In this document: positions 19,068-28,354 of the stretch, piece by piece
Position numbering within the stretch: the stretch's first letter is position 1
How the letters are laid out: each line of letters opens with the position of its first letter
Assembly: GCA_021774435.1 (NCBI GenBank)
Contig: JAJFJB010000067.1
Span: 1 to 43,000 of the forward strand
From: Alphaproteobacteria bacterium
GTDB lineage: Bacteria; Pseudomonadota; Alphaproteobacteria; UBA8366; GCA-2717185
Reading direction: 5' to 3'
Length of the DNA stretch: 43,000 nt
Notes under the pieces: model-generated
Told to the model about the DNA's origin: nothing
Databases searched by the model: none
The model's input: the letters and a program-made list of their open reading frames with translations, nothing else
Translations under genes and position numbers: made by a program

Positions 19068-19096
19068 GTAGCGAACTGGCAAGCGCTGTTCGCGAC
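19068..19096. promoter_or_regulatory. Candidate operator between the SAF gene and the MarR gene
   Basis: Inverted repeat with 9-bp arms, GTAGCGAAC (19068-19076) and GTTCGCGAC (19088-19096), matching at 8 of 9 positions with an 11-bp spacer (20 bp between arm starts). It also contains a nested TTCG-TAG-CGAA (19065-19075). It sits in the divergent intergenic region where a MarR-family protein would be expected to bind. Function is inferred from position and symmetry only. Confidence 0.35.
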
Positions 19097-19160
19097 ACCT
19101 GCCTTGTCCTACATTCCCCAGAGAGATATTTTCGATCAGACACGATTCGCGGGAGGGCGT

Positions 19161-19517
19161 ATGTCTATCGAGCTGTCATCGAATCAGATATTGGACCTAT
19201 GGCGAGGTGCTCTCGTAGAAAGCCTGCGACGCGAAGCCCCAGACCTTTCGTCGCGACAACTGGCCGTCCTCTTAACTGTCTATCTGACACCACAACCTCA
19301 CACGGTCAGAGGTTTGGCAACGGAATTGAACGTATCCAAACCAGCGATCACACGCGCCCTTGACCGGCTATCCGGCTTCGACATGGTTCGTCGAAAGGTG
19401 GATGATACCGACCGCCGGTCCGTACTCGTACAACGCACCGTGAAAGGATCGGTCTATCTTTCCGAATTCGGCGAACTAATTCAGAAATCCCTCTCCGAGG
19501 CGCAGAACAGCATGTAG
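19161..19517 (+). CDS. MarR-family transcriptional regulator
   Basis: A 118-residue winged-helix regulator. SSRQLAVLLTVYLTPQPHTVRGLATELNVSK covers helices 2-3, KPAITRALDRLSGFDMV is the recognition helix, and RRKVDDTDRRSVLVQRT is the wing with the DxRS signature. The ATG at 19161 is preceded by GGGAGG at ideal spacing; an in-frame start at 19104 adds 19 residues without family likeness. It is shorter than most MarR proteins (~140 aa), mainly at the dimerising N-terminal helix. It faces the SAF oxidoreductase operon, the best candidate target. It converges with the cupin gene 6 bp downstream. Confidence 0.85.
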   Translation: MSIELSSNQILDLWRGALVESLRREAPDLSSRQLAVLLTVYLTPQPHTVRGLATELNVSKPAITRALDRLSGFDMVRRKVDDTDRRSVLVQRTVKGSVYLSEFGELIQKSLSEAQNSM

Positions 19518-19523
19518 CTGCGG

Positions 19524-19904
19524 CTACTTATCTTCGCTGGGATACCAGCAAAAATCGATCATCAAACAACCGGTCTTACTGCGTACGGGGCCGTGCATAA
19601 CGCCCGGTTCGCGCGCGGCATAGGCGCCCGTTTTGACCTGCTTTTCGCCATCCGAGCCATCATGCACCGTCATCTCGCCATCCAAGATGTAAATTTCCTC
19701 CCAATAATCATGCGCATGGGCTTCGGGCGTTTCAGAACCTGGCGCCATGCGGAGCAGGCGCGTACGGCAGCCGTGCTTGGTGTCCGTATCGAGATTGTCG
19801 GAGAGAATCTTCACGGAAATACCCATATTTCCGTCGCCACGGTTCTCGAAGCCAGTTTCCAGGTCTATGGCGCTAAAGAACATATTCATGCGGGGATTCA
19901 TCAT
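19524..19904 (-). CDS. Cupin-domain protein
   Basis: A 126-residue single-domain cupin. Motif 1 is HAHDYWEEIYILDGEM, with two His and a Glu for a metal ion, and motif 2 lies around PGVMHGPVRSK. Such proteins are small dioxygenases, isomerases or sensors. ATG 19904 (or 19901) is preferred over the in-frame TTG at 19916; the ribosome site is weak in each case. It lies 17 bp after ghrA and ends the yej-ghrA-cupin run, so it is probably linked to metabolism of the imported compound. Substrate unknown. Confidence 0.8.
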   Translation of the reverse strand: MMNPRMNMFFSAIDLETGFENRGDGNMGISVKILSDNLDTDTKHGCRTRLLRMAPGSETPEAHAHDYWEEIYILDGEMTVHDGSDGEKQVKTGAYAAREPGVMHGPVRSKTGCLMIDFCWYPSEDK

Positions 19905-19921
19905 GCTGCTGTCCAATTTAT

Positions 19922-20851
19922 TCAGTATCCAAGAACACGGTCGACTGTGTTCAGCGGCGCCTCACCGGCCTCGATACGGCGGATATTTGCAGCCACTTGT
20001 TCGACTGCCGATTTCTGCTGTGTCACGCTGGCAATATGTGGGGTGACCGTTACTCTTGGATGTGCCCAAAAGGGACTCTCTTTTGGCAATGGCTCGGAAC
20101 GAAAAACATCGAGCGTGGCACCGGAAAGCTGCCCGCTTTCGAGCGCATCGAGAATATCCTCTTCAATCTGGTGCCCACCTCGGCCGGCATTAATCAGCCA
20201 AGCGCCCCGGGGAAGTTTTGCAAAGAGGCCCGCGTTCAAAATCCCGTCCGTTTCCGGCGTTAATGGGAGCAGGCAGACAAGAATTTCCGTGCGGGCCAAG
20301 AAGGGGTCGAGCCCATCCGCGCCGCGGAAGGATTGTACGCCATCGACAGTCTTCGCTGTCCGCGACCAACAGGCCAAGTCGAAACCGAGCGCGTTCAAGA
20401 CACGCGCAGAATCCTGTGCCAGCACGCCGAACCCGAGAAAGCCGACGCGGCGGCTTGGCGCCGTCGGCACGATTAACTCGTTCCAGACGCGGTCGCGCTG
20501 TTGCGCTTCCAAGGCTGGTCCTTCGCGGTGGAACCGCAGCACATGCATGGTCACATACTCGGTCATGCCCTGGGTCAGTTCCGGCTCCACCATGCGCACG
20601 ATCGGCACACCGTCCGGCAAATCCGGATCCTTGAGCAAATGGTCGACGCCAGCCCCAATCGAGAAAATGCATTTCAGGTTCGGAAACGTCTTCAACGCGC
20701 CGGAGGGCGGCGCCCAGACGAAAGCGTATTCAATCGCCTCGGGATCGCCCGGCCTATCCCATTCCCGGCATTCTTGCTCCGGCAGGGTCTCGAGGAACAC
20801 CTCTCGCCAGGGTCTCGCGTGTTCCAGGTCGGGTTTAATGATCAAGGCCAT
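19922..20851 (-). CDS. ghrA: Glyoxylate/hydroxypyruvate reductase A-type dehydrogenase
   Basis: A 309-residue D-isomer 2-hydroxyacid dehydrogenase that reduces glyoxylate or hydroxypyruvate with NAD(P)H. It has the GhrA-type start (MALIIKPDLEH), a substrate loop SIGAGVDHLL, and GFLGFGVLAQDSA (137-149) as nucleotide motif. Arg224 (NAGRG), Glu253 (RSEPLP) and His272 (TPHIAS) form the active site. Located 33 bp after yejF on the same strand, it is likely in the importer operon. Physiological substrate not proven. Confidence 0.88.
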   Translation of the reverse strand: MALIIKPDLEHARPWREVFLETLPEQECREWDRPGDPEAIEYAFVWAPPSGALKTFPNLKCIFSIGAGVDHLLKDPDLPDGVPIVRMVEPELTQGMTEYVTMHVLRFHREGPALEAQQRDRVWNELIVPTAPSRRVGFLGFGVLAQDSARVLNALGFDLACWSRTAKTVDGVQSFRGADGLDPFLARTEILVCLLPLTPETDGILNAGLFAKLPRGAWLINAGRGGHQIEEDILDALESGQLSGATLDVFRSEPLPKESPFWAHPRVTVTPHIASVTQQKSAVEQVAANIRRIEAGEAPLNTVDRVLGY

Positions 20852-20884
20852 AGGGTGTCTCTTTTCTATCTGCGAAACCGCGGC

Positions 20885-22528
20885 CTACATCTTCACGACG
20901 CCGCTCGCGACCGCTTGTTCGTCGAACTCAAGGTCGAACGCGGCGGCCATCAATGCCTTCGTGTAGGGTTCGGTCGGGTTCTCGAAAATAACCTCGGTCG
21001 CACCCTGCTCGACAACCTTACCATCTTTCATGACGATTACGTGGTCGGATAGCGCGCGCACCACTTTCAAATCATGGCTGATGAACAGATAGGCAAGCCC
21101 ATATTTGCGCTGCAGCGCGTTAAGCAGATCGACGATCTGTGCCTGCACCGACATGTCGAGCGCCGATGTTGGTTCGTCTAAAACAATGAAACGCGGCTTA
21201 AGCACAATGGCGCGCGCAATCGCAATGCGCTGGCGCTGCCCCCCTGAAAACTCATGCGGATAACGGAACCGGCTGTCCGGCTCCAGATCGACTTCCTTCA
21301 GGGCCTCGATGACCTGCGCATCGCGCGTCGCGTCGTCGCCGTCCGGATCGTGAATCTTGATACCCTCGGCAATGATTTCGCCGATCGACATGCGCGGCGA
21401 GAGCGAACCATATGGATCTTGAAAGACGACCTGCATTTGCCGGCGCAAGGGGCGAAGATCGGATTCACTTAGATCTTGAATATCCTTGCCGTCGAACCGA
21501 ATATCGCCCTTGGATTGTTCCAGGCGCAATAGCGCCATGCCTAATGTTGTCTTTCCCGATCCTGACTCGCCGACGACGCCAACGGTTTGCCCTTCATGGA
21601 CGGTAACCGTAATTCCATCGACCGCCCGAACATAATCGACGGTCCGCCGGAGCAGACCTTTTTTGATCGGGAACCAGACCTTGACGTCATCCCCTTCAAT
21701 GACGCGCGGTGCGTTAGTCTCCGGCGCGGTCTTTGTGCCCTTGGGCTCCGCGGCAAGCAATCGCTGCGTATATTCGTGCTCGGGGGCTGCAAAGAGCAGT
21801 GCTGTTTCCTTCGACTCGACGATCTCGCCTTCGCACATTACACACACCCGGTCGGCGATCTTCCGCACGATGCCTAAATCATGGGTAATGAATAACATCG
21901 CCATGCCAAATTCGGCCTGGAGATCCTTCAGCAATTTCAGGATCTGCGCCTGAATCGTGACGTCCAGCGCCGTTGTCGGTTCGTCCGCTATCAGCAGGTC
22001 GGGTTCGTTGGCCAGCGCCATCGCGATCATCACACGCTGGCGCTGGCCGCCCGACAATTCATGCGGATAGGCCGTCAAACGCTGTTCGGCATTGGCGACA
22101 CCCACCAAGTGCAAGAGATCCAAGGCGCGGGATCGGGCTGCGGTTTCCGACATGCCCTCATGCAATACCAATGTTTCCGAAATCTGCTTTTGGACCGTGT
22201 GCAGCGGATTGAGCGAGGACATCGGTTCCTGGAAAATCATGGAAACCCGGTTGCCTCTGATTTTACGCAACGCCGCATCGCCCGCACCGACAACTTCAGT
22301 CCCCTGGAAATGGATCGAACCATTCGGGTGCTGGGCCACCGGATAAGGCAAAAGCTGCAGAATGGAAAGCGCCGTCACTGACTTGCCGGAGCCGGATTCA
22401 CCGACCAGCGCCAGCGTCTCACCCGCCGCAATATCGAACGATACATGCCGCACCGCCTCTACAGCACCGTCCGGTGTAGTGAACGTGACCGAAAGATCAT
22501 CGACCGTCAGGAGTTTTTCTGCCGCCAT
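20885..22528 (-). CDS. yejF: Dual ATP-binding subunit of a YejABEF-type ABC importer
   Basis: A 547-residue protein with two fused ABC ATPase domains energising import through YejB/YejE. The first half has Walker A GESGSGKS (43-50), [15 protein letters not shown] and [11 protein letters not shown]. The second half has [25 protein letters not shown] and [11 protein letters not shown]. Both sets look intact. ATG 22528 is chosen because GGAG precedes it by 5 nt; an in-frame GTG one codon upstream is less likely. In E. coli YejABEF takes up microcin C and oligopeptides. It lies 8 bp after yejE. Confidence 0.93.
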   Translation of the reverse strand: MAAEKLLTVDDLSVTFTTPDGAVEAVRHVSFDIAAGETLALVGESGSGKSVTALSILQLLPYPVAQHPNGSIHFQGTEVVGAGDAALRKIRGNRVSMIFQEPMSSLNPLHTVQKQISETLVLHEGMSETAARSRALDLLHLVGVANAEQRLTAYPHELSGGQRQRVMIAMALANEPDLLIADEPTTALDVTIQAQILKLLKDLQAEFGMAMLFITHDLGIVRKIADRVCVMCEGEIVESKETALLFAAPEHEYTQRLLAAEPKGTKTAPETNAPRVIEGDDVKVWFPIKKGLLRRTVDYVRAVDGITVTVHEGQTVGVVGESGSGKTTLGMALLRLEQSKGDIRFDGKDIQDLSESDLRPLRRQMQVVFQDPYGSLSPRMSIGEIIAEGIKIHDPDGDDATRDAQVIEALKEVDLEPDSRFRYPHEFSGGQRQRIAIARAIVLKPRFIVLDEPTSALDMSVQAQIVDLLNALQRKYGLAYLFISHDLKVVRALSDHVIVMKDGKVVEQGATEVIFENPTEPYTKALMAAAFDLEFDEQAVASGVVKM

Positions 22529-22536
22529 CACCGCTC

Positions 22537-23601
22537 CTACCTTTGTGTCTTGCGCGGGTCGAAGGCATCGCGCACGGCTTCACCGACGAAAACCAGTAAG
22601 GTCAGCATGACACTGATGACGATGAAACCGGTAATCCCGAGCCAAGAGGCATGGAGATTATCCTTACCCTGCTTCAACAATTCGCCCAACGATGGCGATC
22701 CCGGCGGCAATCCGAAGCCAAGAAAGTCCAGCGAGGTCAGAGTCACCAGTGCCCCCGAAGTGATGAACGGCAAGAAAGTCAGCGTTGCGACCATCGCGTT
22801 CGGCAACACGTGACGGAACATAATCTTCCGGTTCGAAACCCCGAGCGCGCGCGCCGCTTTCACATATTCGAAATTTCGCGCGCGCAACACTTCAGCACGC
22901 ACCAGTCCAACCAGAGCGGTCCAGCTGAACAACAGCATCAAACCCAGCAGCCACCAGAAACTTGGTGTCACGATACTGGCCAGTATCAGGAGAATGAACA
23001 GCACCGGCATCCCGGACCATATTTCGATCACACGTTGACCCAGGAGATCCAGCAATCCACCGAAATAGCCCTGCATCGCGCCAACCGCGATGCCAACGAT
23101 GGAGCTGAGCAATGTCAGGATGAGACCAAACGCCACGGAAAGACGGAAACCGTAGATCATGCGCGCGGCGACATCCCGGGCCTGATCGTCTGTGCCCAGC
23201 CAGTTGCGCGCCGTCGGCGGAGAGGGTGCCGGCACACCGAGATCGGTGATATTCGTGTCGTAGCGAAACCGAATCGGCGGCCACAATATCCACCCTTTTT
23301 GTTCGATCAACTCGACGACAAACGGGTCTTTGTATTCAGCCTCGCTGGGAAACTCGCCCCCGAATTCCGTTTCCGAATAAGCAAAAAGAAAGGGCGCAAA
23401 AACGCCACCGTCATGCCAGATCAAAATCGGCCGGTCGTTCGCAATAACCTCCGCCAGCAGGGAGAGAAAGAACATCGCCAAAAAAACCCATAGCGACCAG
23501 AAACCGCGCCGGTTGGCTTTGAAATTCTCGATCCGCCGCCGTGTGAGCGGCCGTATCGGCATGCCGAGGAACCGGTCCTGCTTTGCAAGCACATCGCTCA
23601 T
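22537..23601 (-). CDS. yejE: ABC importer permease YejE
   Basis: A 354-residue inner-membrane permease of the oligopeptide/nickel type. An N-terminal cytoplasmic stretch ([18 protein letters not shown]) and TM1 are followed by a large periplasmic loop (~55-140, with the YejE-type [19 protein letters not shown]). Then come five more membrane segments with the permease EAA-like loop ([20 protein letters not shown]). Its ATG overlaps the yejB stop by 4 nt (ATGA). Pairs with YejB to form the channel. Confidence 0.93.
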   Translation of the reverse strand: MSDVLAKQDRFLGMPIRPLTRRRIENFKANRRGFWSLWVFLAMFFLSLLAEVIANDRPILIWHDGGVFAPFLFAYSETEFGGEFPSEAEYKDPFVVELIEQKGWILWPPIRFRYDTNITDLGVPAPSPPTARNWLGTDDQARDVAARMIYGFRLSVAFGLILTLLSSIVGIAVGAMQGYFGGLLDLLGQRVIEIWSGMPVLFILLILASIVTPSFWWLLGLMLLFSWTALVGLVRAEVLRARNFEYVKAARALGVSNRKIMFRHVLPNAMVATLTFLPFITSGALVTLTSLDFLGFGLPPGSPSLGELLKQGKDNLHASWLGITGFIVISVMLTLLVFVGEAVRDAFDPRKTQR

Positions 23602-24716
23602 GAATTACGGCTCTCGAAATCGATCCGAGGATCGATCAGCATATACATGACGTCGCTGACGATCCCCATGATCAGACCCAGGAGGGTGAAGAAATACAGC
23701 GTCGCGAACATCACCGGATAATCGCGATTGATCAGCGATTCAAACCCCAGAAGCCCAAGACCGTCGAGCGAGAAAATAATTTCGATCAGCAGGGTGCTGG
23801 TGAATAGAATGCCAATGAAGGCGGACGGAAATCCCGCGATCACGATCAGCATCGCATTGCGAAAGACATGACCATAGAGGACACGTTGTTCCGTCAATCC
23901 CTTCGCGCGCGCCGTCACCACGAACTGCTTGTTTATTTCCTCGAGGAAAGAATTCTTGGTAAGCAGCGTCAGCGTTGCGAAAGACCCAATCAGCATCGCC
24001 GACAAGGGCAGCGTCAGGTGCCAGAAATAATCCGCAATACGGGCCGGCCAGGAAAGCGACTCCCAATCGTCCGACGTCAAGCCGCGCAGCGGAAACACGT
24101 CGAAATATTGACCGCCCGCAAACAACACGATCAACAGGATGGCGAACAAAAAGGATGGCACCGCGTTACCGATGATGACGATCATGCTCGTCCAGACATC
24201 GAACCGCGAGCCGTCGCGTACGGCCTTGGCGATGCCCAGCGGAATCGACAAAAAATAAACCAGGAACGTCGTCCACAGGCCCAGCGATATGGACACCGGC
24301 ATTTTTTCCAGTACCAGATTTACGACGGTCTCGTCGCGGAAATAACTGCGCCCGAAATCAAATGTAATGTAGTTGCCGAGCATCAGAACGAACCGCTCCA
24401 GCGGCGGCTTGTCGAACCCGAATTGTTTCTCAATTTCGGCAACGAAGGCCGGATCCAGCCCTTGCGCACCGCGATAGGTGCTCTCTCCACCTTGCCCATT
24501 AGCACTACTTGGGCGTGCCTGTGCGCTGCTGCTGACTTCCGATCCCGACTGACCGCCCAGCCGTGCGGTCGCATCGACGGCGGTCCCCTCGAGCTCCGCC
24601 AGCAACTGTTCGACGGGACCTCCAGGCGCAAACTGAACGATCCCGAAATTGATCGCCATGATCGCAAGAAGCGTCGGTACGATCAGCAGCAGTCGGCGAA
24701 TGATATAAGGGAGCAT
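23598..24716 (-). CDS. yejB: ABC importer permease YejB
   Basis: A 372-residue permease, partner of YejE. TM1 ([20 protein letters not shown]) is followed by an extended periplasmic region (~35-95) containing a Ser/Gly/Ala-rich low-complexity stretch ([20 protein letters not shown]), then [18 protein letters not shown] and five membrane segments. The EAA-like loop is [20 protein letters not shown]. Located 12 bp after yejA. The low-complexity insertion may vary between species. Confidence 0.93.
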   Translation of the reverse strand: MLPYIIRRLLLIVPTLLAIMAINFGIVQFAPGGPVEQLLAELEGTAVDATARLGGQSGSEVSSSAQARPSSANGQGGESTYRGAQGLDPAFVAEIEKQFGFDKPPLERFVLMLGNYITFDFGRSYFRDETVVNLVLEKMPVSISLGLWTTFLVYFLSIPLGIAKAVRDGSRFDVWTSMIVIIGNAVPSFLFAILLIVLFAGGQYFDVFPLRGLTSDDWESLSWPARIADYFWHLTLPLSAMLIGSFATLTLLTKNSFLEEINKQFVVTARAKGLTEQRVLYGHVFRNAMLIVIAGFPSAFIGILFTSTLLIEIIFSLDGLGLLGFESLINRDYPVMFATLYFFTLLGLIMGIVSDVMYMLIDPRIDFESRNS

Positions 24717-24728
24717 TGGCAGGCTAGA

Positions 24729-26570
24729 TCAGTTGCTCTTTTTTCTCGAACGTCGGTACTGCGACAGTTTTTCATCCTTGGCCGGATCGATCCACCACGC
24801 CAAGAACTGTGTGCCTTGGTCCGGTGTCACCGACGGTTGCCCGAAGCGATCCCAAAAGACCAGCCGGTCATAGGGAATATGCCAATGCGGCACAACGAGA
24901 TGCTGCCATTGCAGCACCGCGTCGAGCGCCCGCACGCGGGTGACGAGGCTCTTGCGGTCCGGCGCGGAAATCACCAAATCGATCAATGCGTCCAAGGCGG
25001 GACTCTTCACACCAGAGAGATTGCGGCTCGCGTTTCGGGCCGCGGCTTCCGTACCCCAGTAATCGCGCTGCTCGTTGCCTGGCGAAGCCGACTGGCCCCA
25101 GCCGGTTGACACCATATCAAAATCGAATTTGTCGATGCGCTCTTTATATTGCGCGGATTCCACCGTGCGGACCCGTGCCTCGACGCCAAGCCGCTTCAAA
25201 TTCTTGACGTAGGGCAACGCAATGCGCTCGAAAAGCGGGCTGAGCAAAAGTATCTCGAACGACATCGTCTCGCCTGACTTTGTGTTCGTCAGTTTTTTGG
25301 TCTTGGGATCAACCATCCAACCCGCTTGCTTGAGCAGACTCAACGCGGTGCGCAGATTTCGCCGCAGATTTCCCGAGCCATCGGTCTTCGGCGGCTCGAA
25401 GGATTTCATAAACACTTCCTCTGGAATTTGGCCACGATACTTTTCCAGAATGGCGAGAACGTCACCCTTGGGAATACCGTCCGAAGCCAGTTCAGAATTG
25501 TCAAAATAGCTGCGGGTGCGGACATATTGGCCGTAAAACAGTGCCTTGTTCGACCATTCGAAATCGAAGGCATAGGAAAGGGCCTGTCGTACGCGGGGAT
25601 CGGCAAATTTCGTACGGCGCTGGTTCATCACGAAGCCCTGCATGCCCGCGGGTCGATTGTGCTCGAAGGTTTTCTTGACGAGCATCCCATCTTTCAGGGC
25701 CGGAATTTCATACGCCGTTGCCCAAACCTTGGATGTATTTTCCCGGCGAAAATCGAACGCGCCCGATTTGAACGCCTCGACCGAAACCGTCGTATCCCGG
25801 TAATAGTCGTAGCGAATACGCTCGAAGTTCGAAAACCCCTTCTGTGTGGGATGGTTTACACCCCAATAATCAGGCACGCGCTCATAGACGACGTGACGGT
25901 TCGCTTCGAATTCTTTGACGCGATAGGGGCCACTGCCAAGGGGTGGTTCCAGCAACGTCGCTTCGAAATCGCGCCCTTCCCAAAAATGTTTTGGCAAAAC
26001 GGGCAGCTGACCGACGATGAGCGGCAGTTCGCGATTTACGCCGCCTGTAAAACTGAATTTGACCGTTCGGCCGCCAATGCGGACGGGATCCTGAACGTTG
26101 GCATAGTAGTATCGGAAGAAAGGCCGGCCCTTTTTCTTAAGCATCGAAAAAGTCCAGATGACGTCGTCAACGGTGACCGGTTTTCCGTCGTGCCAACGCG
26201 CGTCCTTGCGCAGGGTAAAGGCGACCCAGGAACGGTCTTCCGGCGTTTCCACCGTTTCCGCCAGCAAGCCATATTCAGAAAACGCTTCGTCCGCGGAACT
26301 GACCATCAAGGTTTCAAAGGTCAATCCAATTCCCGCGGCGGCCCGCCCCTTTACGACATAAGGATTGAAGGTGTCGAAGCCGCCATTCGCCGCGAGACGG
26401 ACCTCGCCTCCCTTGGGCGCGTCCGCGTTGACATAGTCGAAATGTTTGAAGTCGGCCGGGTATTTCAAATCGCCATGCATCGCGATGCCGTGGCTGGTTT
26501 GCGCACCGGTGGGAAGGGCAACGAGTAGCGCGACGCTTAGGGCGAGGGCGGTTCCGATTAGGCGGATCAC
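24729..26570 (-). CDS. yejA: Periplasmic solute-binding protein YejA
   Basis: A 613-residue family 5 (oligopeptide-type) binding protein with a signal peptide (~1-23, cleavage after GAQ likely). The signature start ALPTGAQTSHGIAMHGDLKY, and later VNADAPKGGEVRLAANGGFDTFNPY and LRKDARWHDGKPVTVDDVIW, are standard for YejA. The start codon is GTG (26570) with AAGGAG 6 nt upstream, which fixes it. It delivers peptide-like ligands to YejBE and is the first gene of the importer operon. A 218-bp leader region upstream carries repeats (see separate entry). Confidence 0.93.
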   Translation of the reverse strand: MIRLIGTALALSVALLVALPTGAQTSHGIAMHGDLKYPADFKHFDYVNADAPKGGEVRLAANGGFDTFNPYVVKGRAAAGIGLTFETLMVSSADEAFSEYGLLAETVETPEDRSWVAFTLRKDARWHDGKPVTVDDVIWTFSMLKKKGRPFFRYYYANVQDPVRIGGRTVKFSFTGGVNRELPLIVGQLPVLPKHFWEGRDFEATLLEPPLGSGPYRVKEFEANRHVVYERVPDYWGVNHPTQKGFSNFERIRYDYYRDTTVSVEAFKSGAFDFRRENTSKVWATAYEIPALKDGMLVKKTFEHNRPAGMQGFVMNQRRTKFADPRVRQALSYAFDFEWSNKALFYGQYVRTRSYFDNSELASDGIPKGDVLAILEKYRGQIPEEVFMKSFEPPKTDGSGNLRRNLRTALSLLKQAGWMVDPKTKKLTNTKSGETMSFEILLLSPLFERIALPYVKNLKRLGVEARVRTVESAQYKERIDKFDFDMVSTGWGQSASPGNEQRDYWGTEAAARNASRNLSGVKSPALDALIDLVISAPDRKSLVTRVRALDAVLQWQHLVVPHWHIPYDRLVFWDRFGQPSVTPDQGTQFLAWWIDPAKDEKLSQYRRSRKKSN

Positions 26571-26602
26571 GGTCGGCTCCTTGTCAATTCACGAAACGGG
26601 CG

Positions 26603-26668
26603 TGGAAACAGGCAAGTGTAACTGGAAATAAGGCAATTATTTGATGCGTTCACCCTGTTGTTTCCAGT
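26603..26668. repeat. Tandem and inverted TGGAAA repeats upstream of yejA
   Basis: TGGAAA-C-AGGCAA (26603-26615) and TGGAAA-TA-AGGCAA (26623-26636) start exactly 20 bp apart. An inverted copy lies at 26661-26668, giving an ACTGGAAA...TTTCCAGT pair with a 32-bp spacer. They are within 33-98 bp upstream of the yejA GTG. The two-turn spacing suggests a regulator binding on one face of the helix. This is inference from the sequence. Confidence 0.5.
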
Positions 26669-26788
26669 CAGAATTTTGGTTACTGCCATTCGTTCTACAG
26701 CAATATCGGCCCCACTTCTTGAAATGCTCAAAGCTTTTTGAAAACAGTTCATGAATTATGGGCTGGACCAATCCAGAAAACACCCGCA

Positions 26789-27571
26789 CTACGCCGTGAG
26801 AAGTTGGAGCACGGTTTCATGTAACCCAGAATTGCATGTCGCGACGACCTGCCCCTCAAAGTCGGTCGTCAACGGCTGGCCATGCCAGTCGGTGATGATG
26901 CCGCCAGCCCCCTCTACGACGGGCACCAACGCCGCAACATCCCAGAGATTTAACTGCGATTCGACAATCACATCGACATGACCCGAGGCGAGCAAACCAA
27001 AGGCGTAACAATCCGCGCCATAGCGTGTAAACATAACTTGATCCCGGACGCGCACGAAGGCGTCGAATGCAGCTTCCTGCCCAAAATATTCCGGCGCCGT
27101 CGTGTAAAGCCGCGCCGCACTCACGCCCGTACAGTCGCTTACCTGGGTTCGTGTTCCGTTTAGTGTCGTCTGTTGACCCGCAGTGCCAATCCAACGTTCC
27201 TCACTGATCGGTTGATCGATAACGCCCAAGACAAATCGTTTTTCTATCGCGAGGCCGATCAATGTCCCAAATACAGGTGTTCCCGTCGCGAACGCTTTGG
27301 TCCCGTCGATGGGGTCCAGGATCCAGACTGGTCCGGCGTGACCCAGGCTACCACCCATCTCCTCACCGATAACGGCGTGGTCCGGTACAGTTTGTTTCAG
27401 ATATTGCCGCAGCGCGGCTTCGATTTCACGGTCGGCCCGCGTTACCGGACTCGCGTCTAATTTAGTTTCAATCGCGATACCCGATCGGAAATACCGCTGA
27501 GCAATGGGACGTGCGAGATCCGCCAGCTTATTCGCAATGGCAATAAGCTCGTCGGGGCAATCGGTGGTCAT
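26789..27571 (-). CDS. hisN: Histidinol-phosphatase, inositol monophosphatase family
   Basis: A 260-residue Mg2+-dependent phosphatase of the IMPase fold. Glu70/71 lie in IGEEMGG, the metal-binding DPIDGTKAF is at 86-94, and WDVAALVPVVEGAGG is near the C-terminus, giving the third set of metal ligands. The ITDWHGQPL and start (LIAIANKLADLARPIAQRYFR) favour the HisN group (histidine biosynthesis) over inositol or CysQ types, but this is not certain. ATG 27571 is taken; an in-frame GTG one codon upstream is possible. It lies 36 bp after cycM on the same strand and 218 bp before yejA. No other his genes are in view. Confidence 0.85.
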   Translation of the reverse strand: MTTDCPDELIAIANKLADLARPIAQRYFRSGIAIETKLDASPVTRADREIEAALRQYLKQTVPDHAVIGEEMGGSLGHAGPVWILDPIDGTKAFATGTPVFGTLIGLAIEKRFVLGVIDQPISEERWIGTAGQQTTLNGTRTQVSDCTGVSAARLYTTAPEYFGQEAAFDAFVRVRDQVMFTRYGADCYAFGLLASGHVDVIVESQLNLWDVAALVPVVEGAGGIITDWHGQPLTTDFEGQVVATCNSGLHETVLQLLTA

Positions 27572-27607
27572 CACCGCGCCATAATATCGGCTCGATACCG
27601 CAGCCTG

Positions 27608-28147
27608 TTATGGCAATGCGATTGGCGAATCGCTCTTATCACGAAGGAACCGGACGAGATTGGCGCGGTCTTGCGCCTTCTTCATTCCGGCAAAGCTCAT
27701 TTTAGTACCCTTCATGAATGCCTTTGGCTTGTAAAGGAATGCGTTCAAATCGGCAAAACCCCACTTGCCGCCCATATCCTTGATAGCGGCCGAGTATTTA
27801 AATCCAGCAACGGCGGCACGCGATCCGCCGACAACATTCCAAAGATTAGGTCCGACCTTATTCGGGCCACCCTTCTTGAATCCGTGGCAGGCCTTGCATT
27901 TCTTGAACGATTTTTCGCCCGCGGCGGCATCGGCGGATGCCAAAAGGCCCACGATCGGTTCCGGACCGGCAGGCGCGGCGGCCGTCGTCGTTGCAGCTGG
28001 CGCATTTCCGCCAATGGCGTAGGCTGGCTTGTCCAGCATCTTGGGATGGTATGCTAAATCGGCGATGAATCCCGCAACCATCGCAATTAGCCCGGCTGTC
28101 AGGATCGACCCAACTACCTTGTTGATAAAGAGCGGATCACTATTCAT
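27608..28147 (-). CDS. cycM: Membrane-anchored c-type cytochrome (CycM type)
   Basis: A 179-residue protein with an uncleaved N-terminal anchor (residues ~10-31, KVVGSILTAGLIAMVAGFIA), an Ala/Pro linker, then a class I cytochrome c domain. Heme is bound by CKACH (84-88), and a Met in KGTKMSFAGMKK is the likely sixth ligand. CycM-type proteins carry electrons between the bc1 complex and cytochrome oxidase at the membrane. ATG 28147 follows GGGGAAG; the in-frame extension to 28198 has no family likeness. A promoter-like pair lies upstream at 28250-28278, leaving a ~95 nt leader. Confidence 0.9.
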   Translation of the reverse strand: MNSDPLFINKVVGSILTAGLIAMVAGFIADLAYHPKMLDKPAYAIGGNAPAATTTAAAPAGPEPIVGLLASADAAAGEKSFKKCKACHGFKKGGPNKVGPNLWNVVGGSRAAVAGFKYSAAIKDMGGKWGFADLNAFLYKPKAFMKGTKMSFAGMKKAQDRANLVRFLRDKSDSPIALP

Positions 28148-28249
28148 GCCACTTCCCCCGATCTCGACGATAAATCCCCCGCGCCACGCAAACAGCACCT
28201 AAATAGAACCAGCCCTAGTGCGAATTTCCCGCGCGTCACCTCAGCAAGC

Positions 28250-28278
28250 GGTATAATCTCAGTCATCGTGAAATGCAA
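28250..28278 (-). promoter_or_regulatory. sigma70-type promoter of cycM
   Basis: On the reverse strand TTGCAT (28278-28273) and TATACC (28255-28250) are separated by 17 bp. Transcription would start near 28243, about 95 nt before the cycM ATG. Assigned by eye; the -35 matches only partly. Confidence 0.4.
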
Positions 28279-28293
28279 ATATCGCCCGCATGC

Positions 28294-28310
28294 AAGAACC
28301 GCTAAGAACC
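28294..28310. repeat. 10-bp-period direct repeat in the cycM/kdsB intergenic region
   Basis: AAGAACC occurs at 28294-28300 and again at 28304-28310, exactly one helical turn apart. It lies just upstream of the cycM -35 and upstream of kdsB. The spacing is what OmpR-type response regulators or similar activators use. No function shown. Confidence 0.35.
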
Positions 28311-28354
28311 CAATGTCCCGATGAATCGTTAATTTTTAGATACTGTCCTCATTT

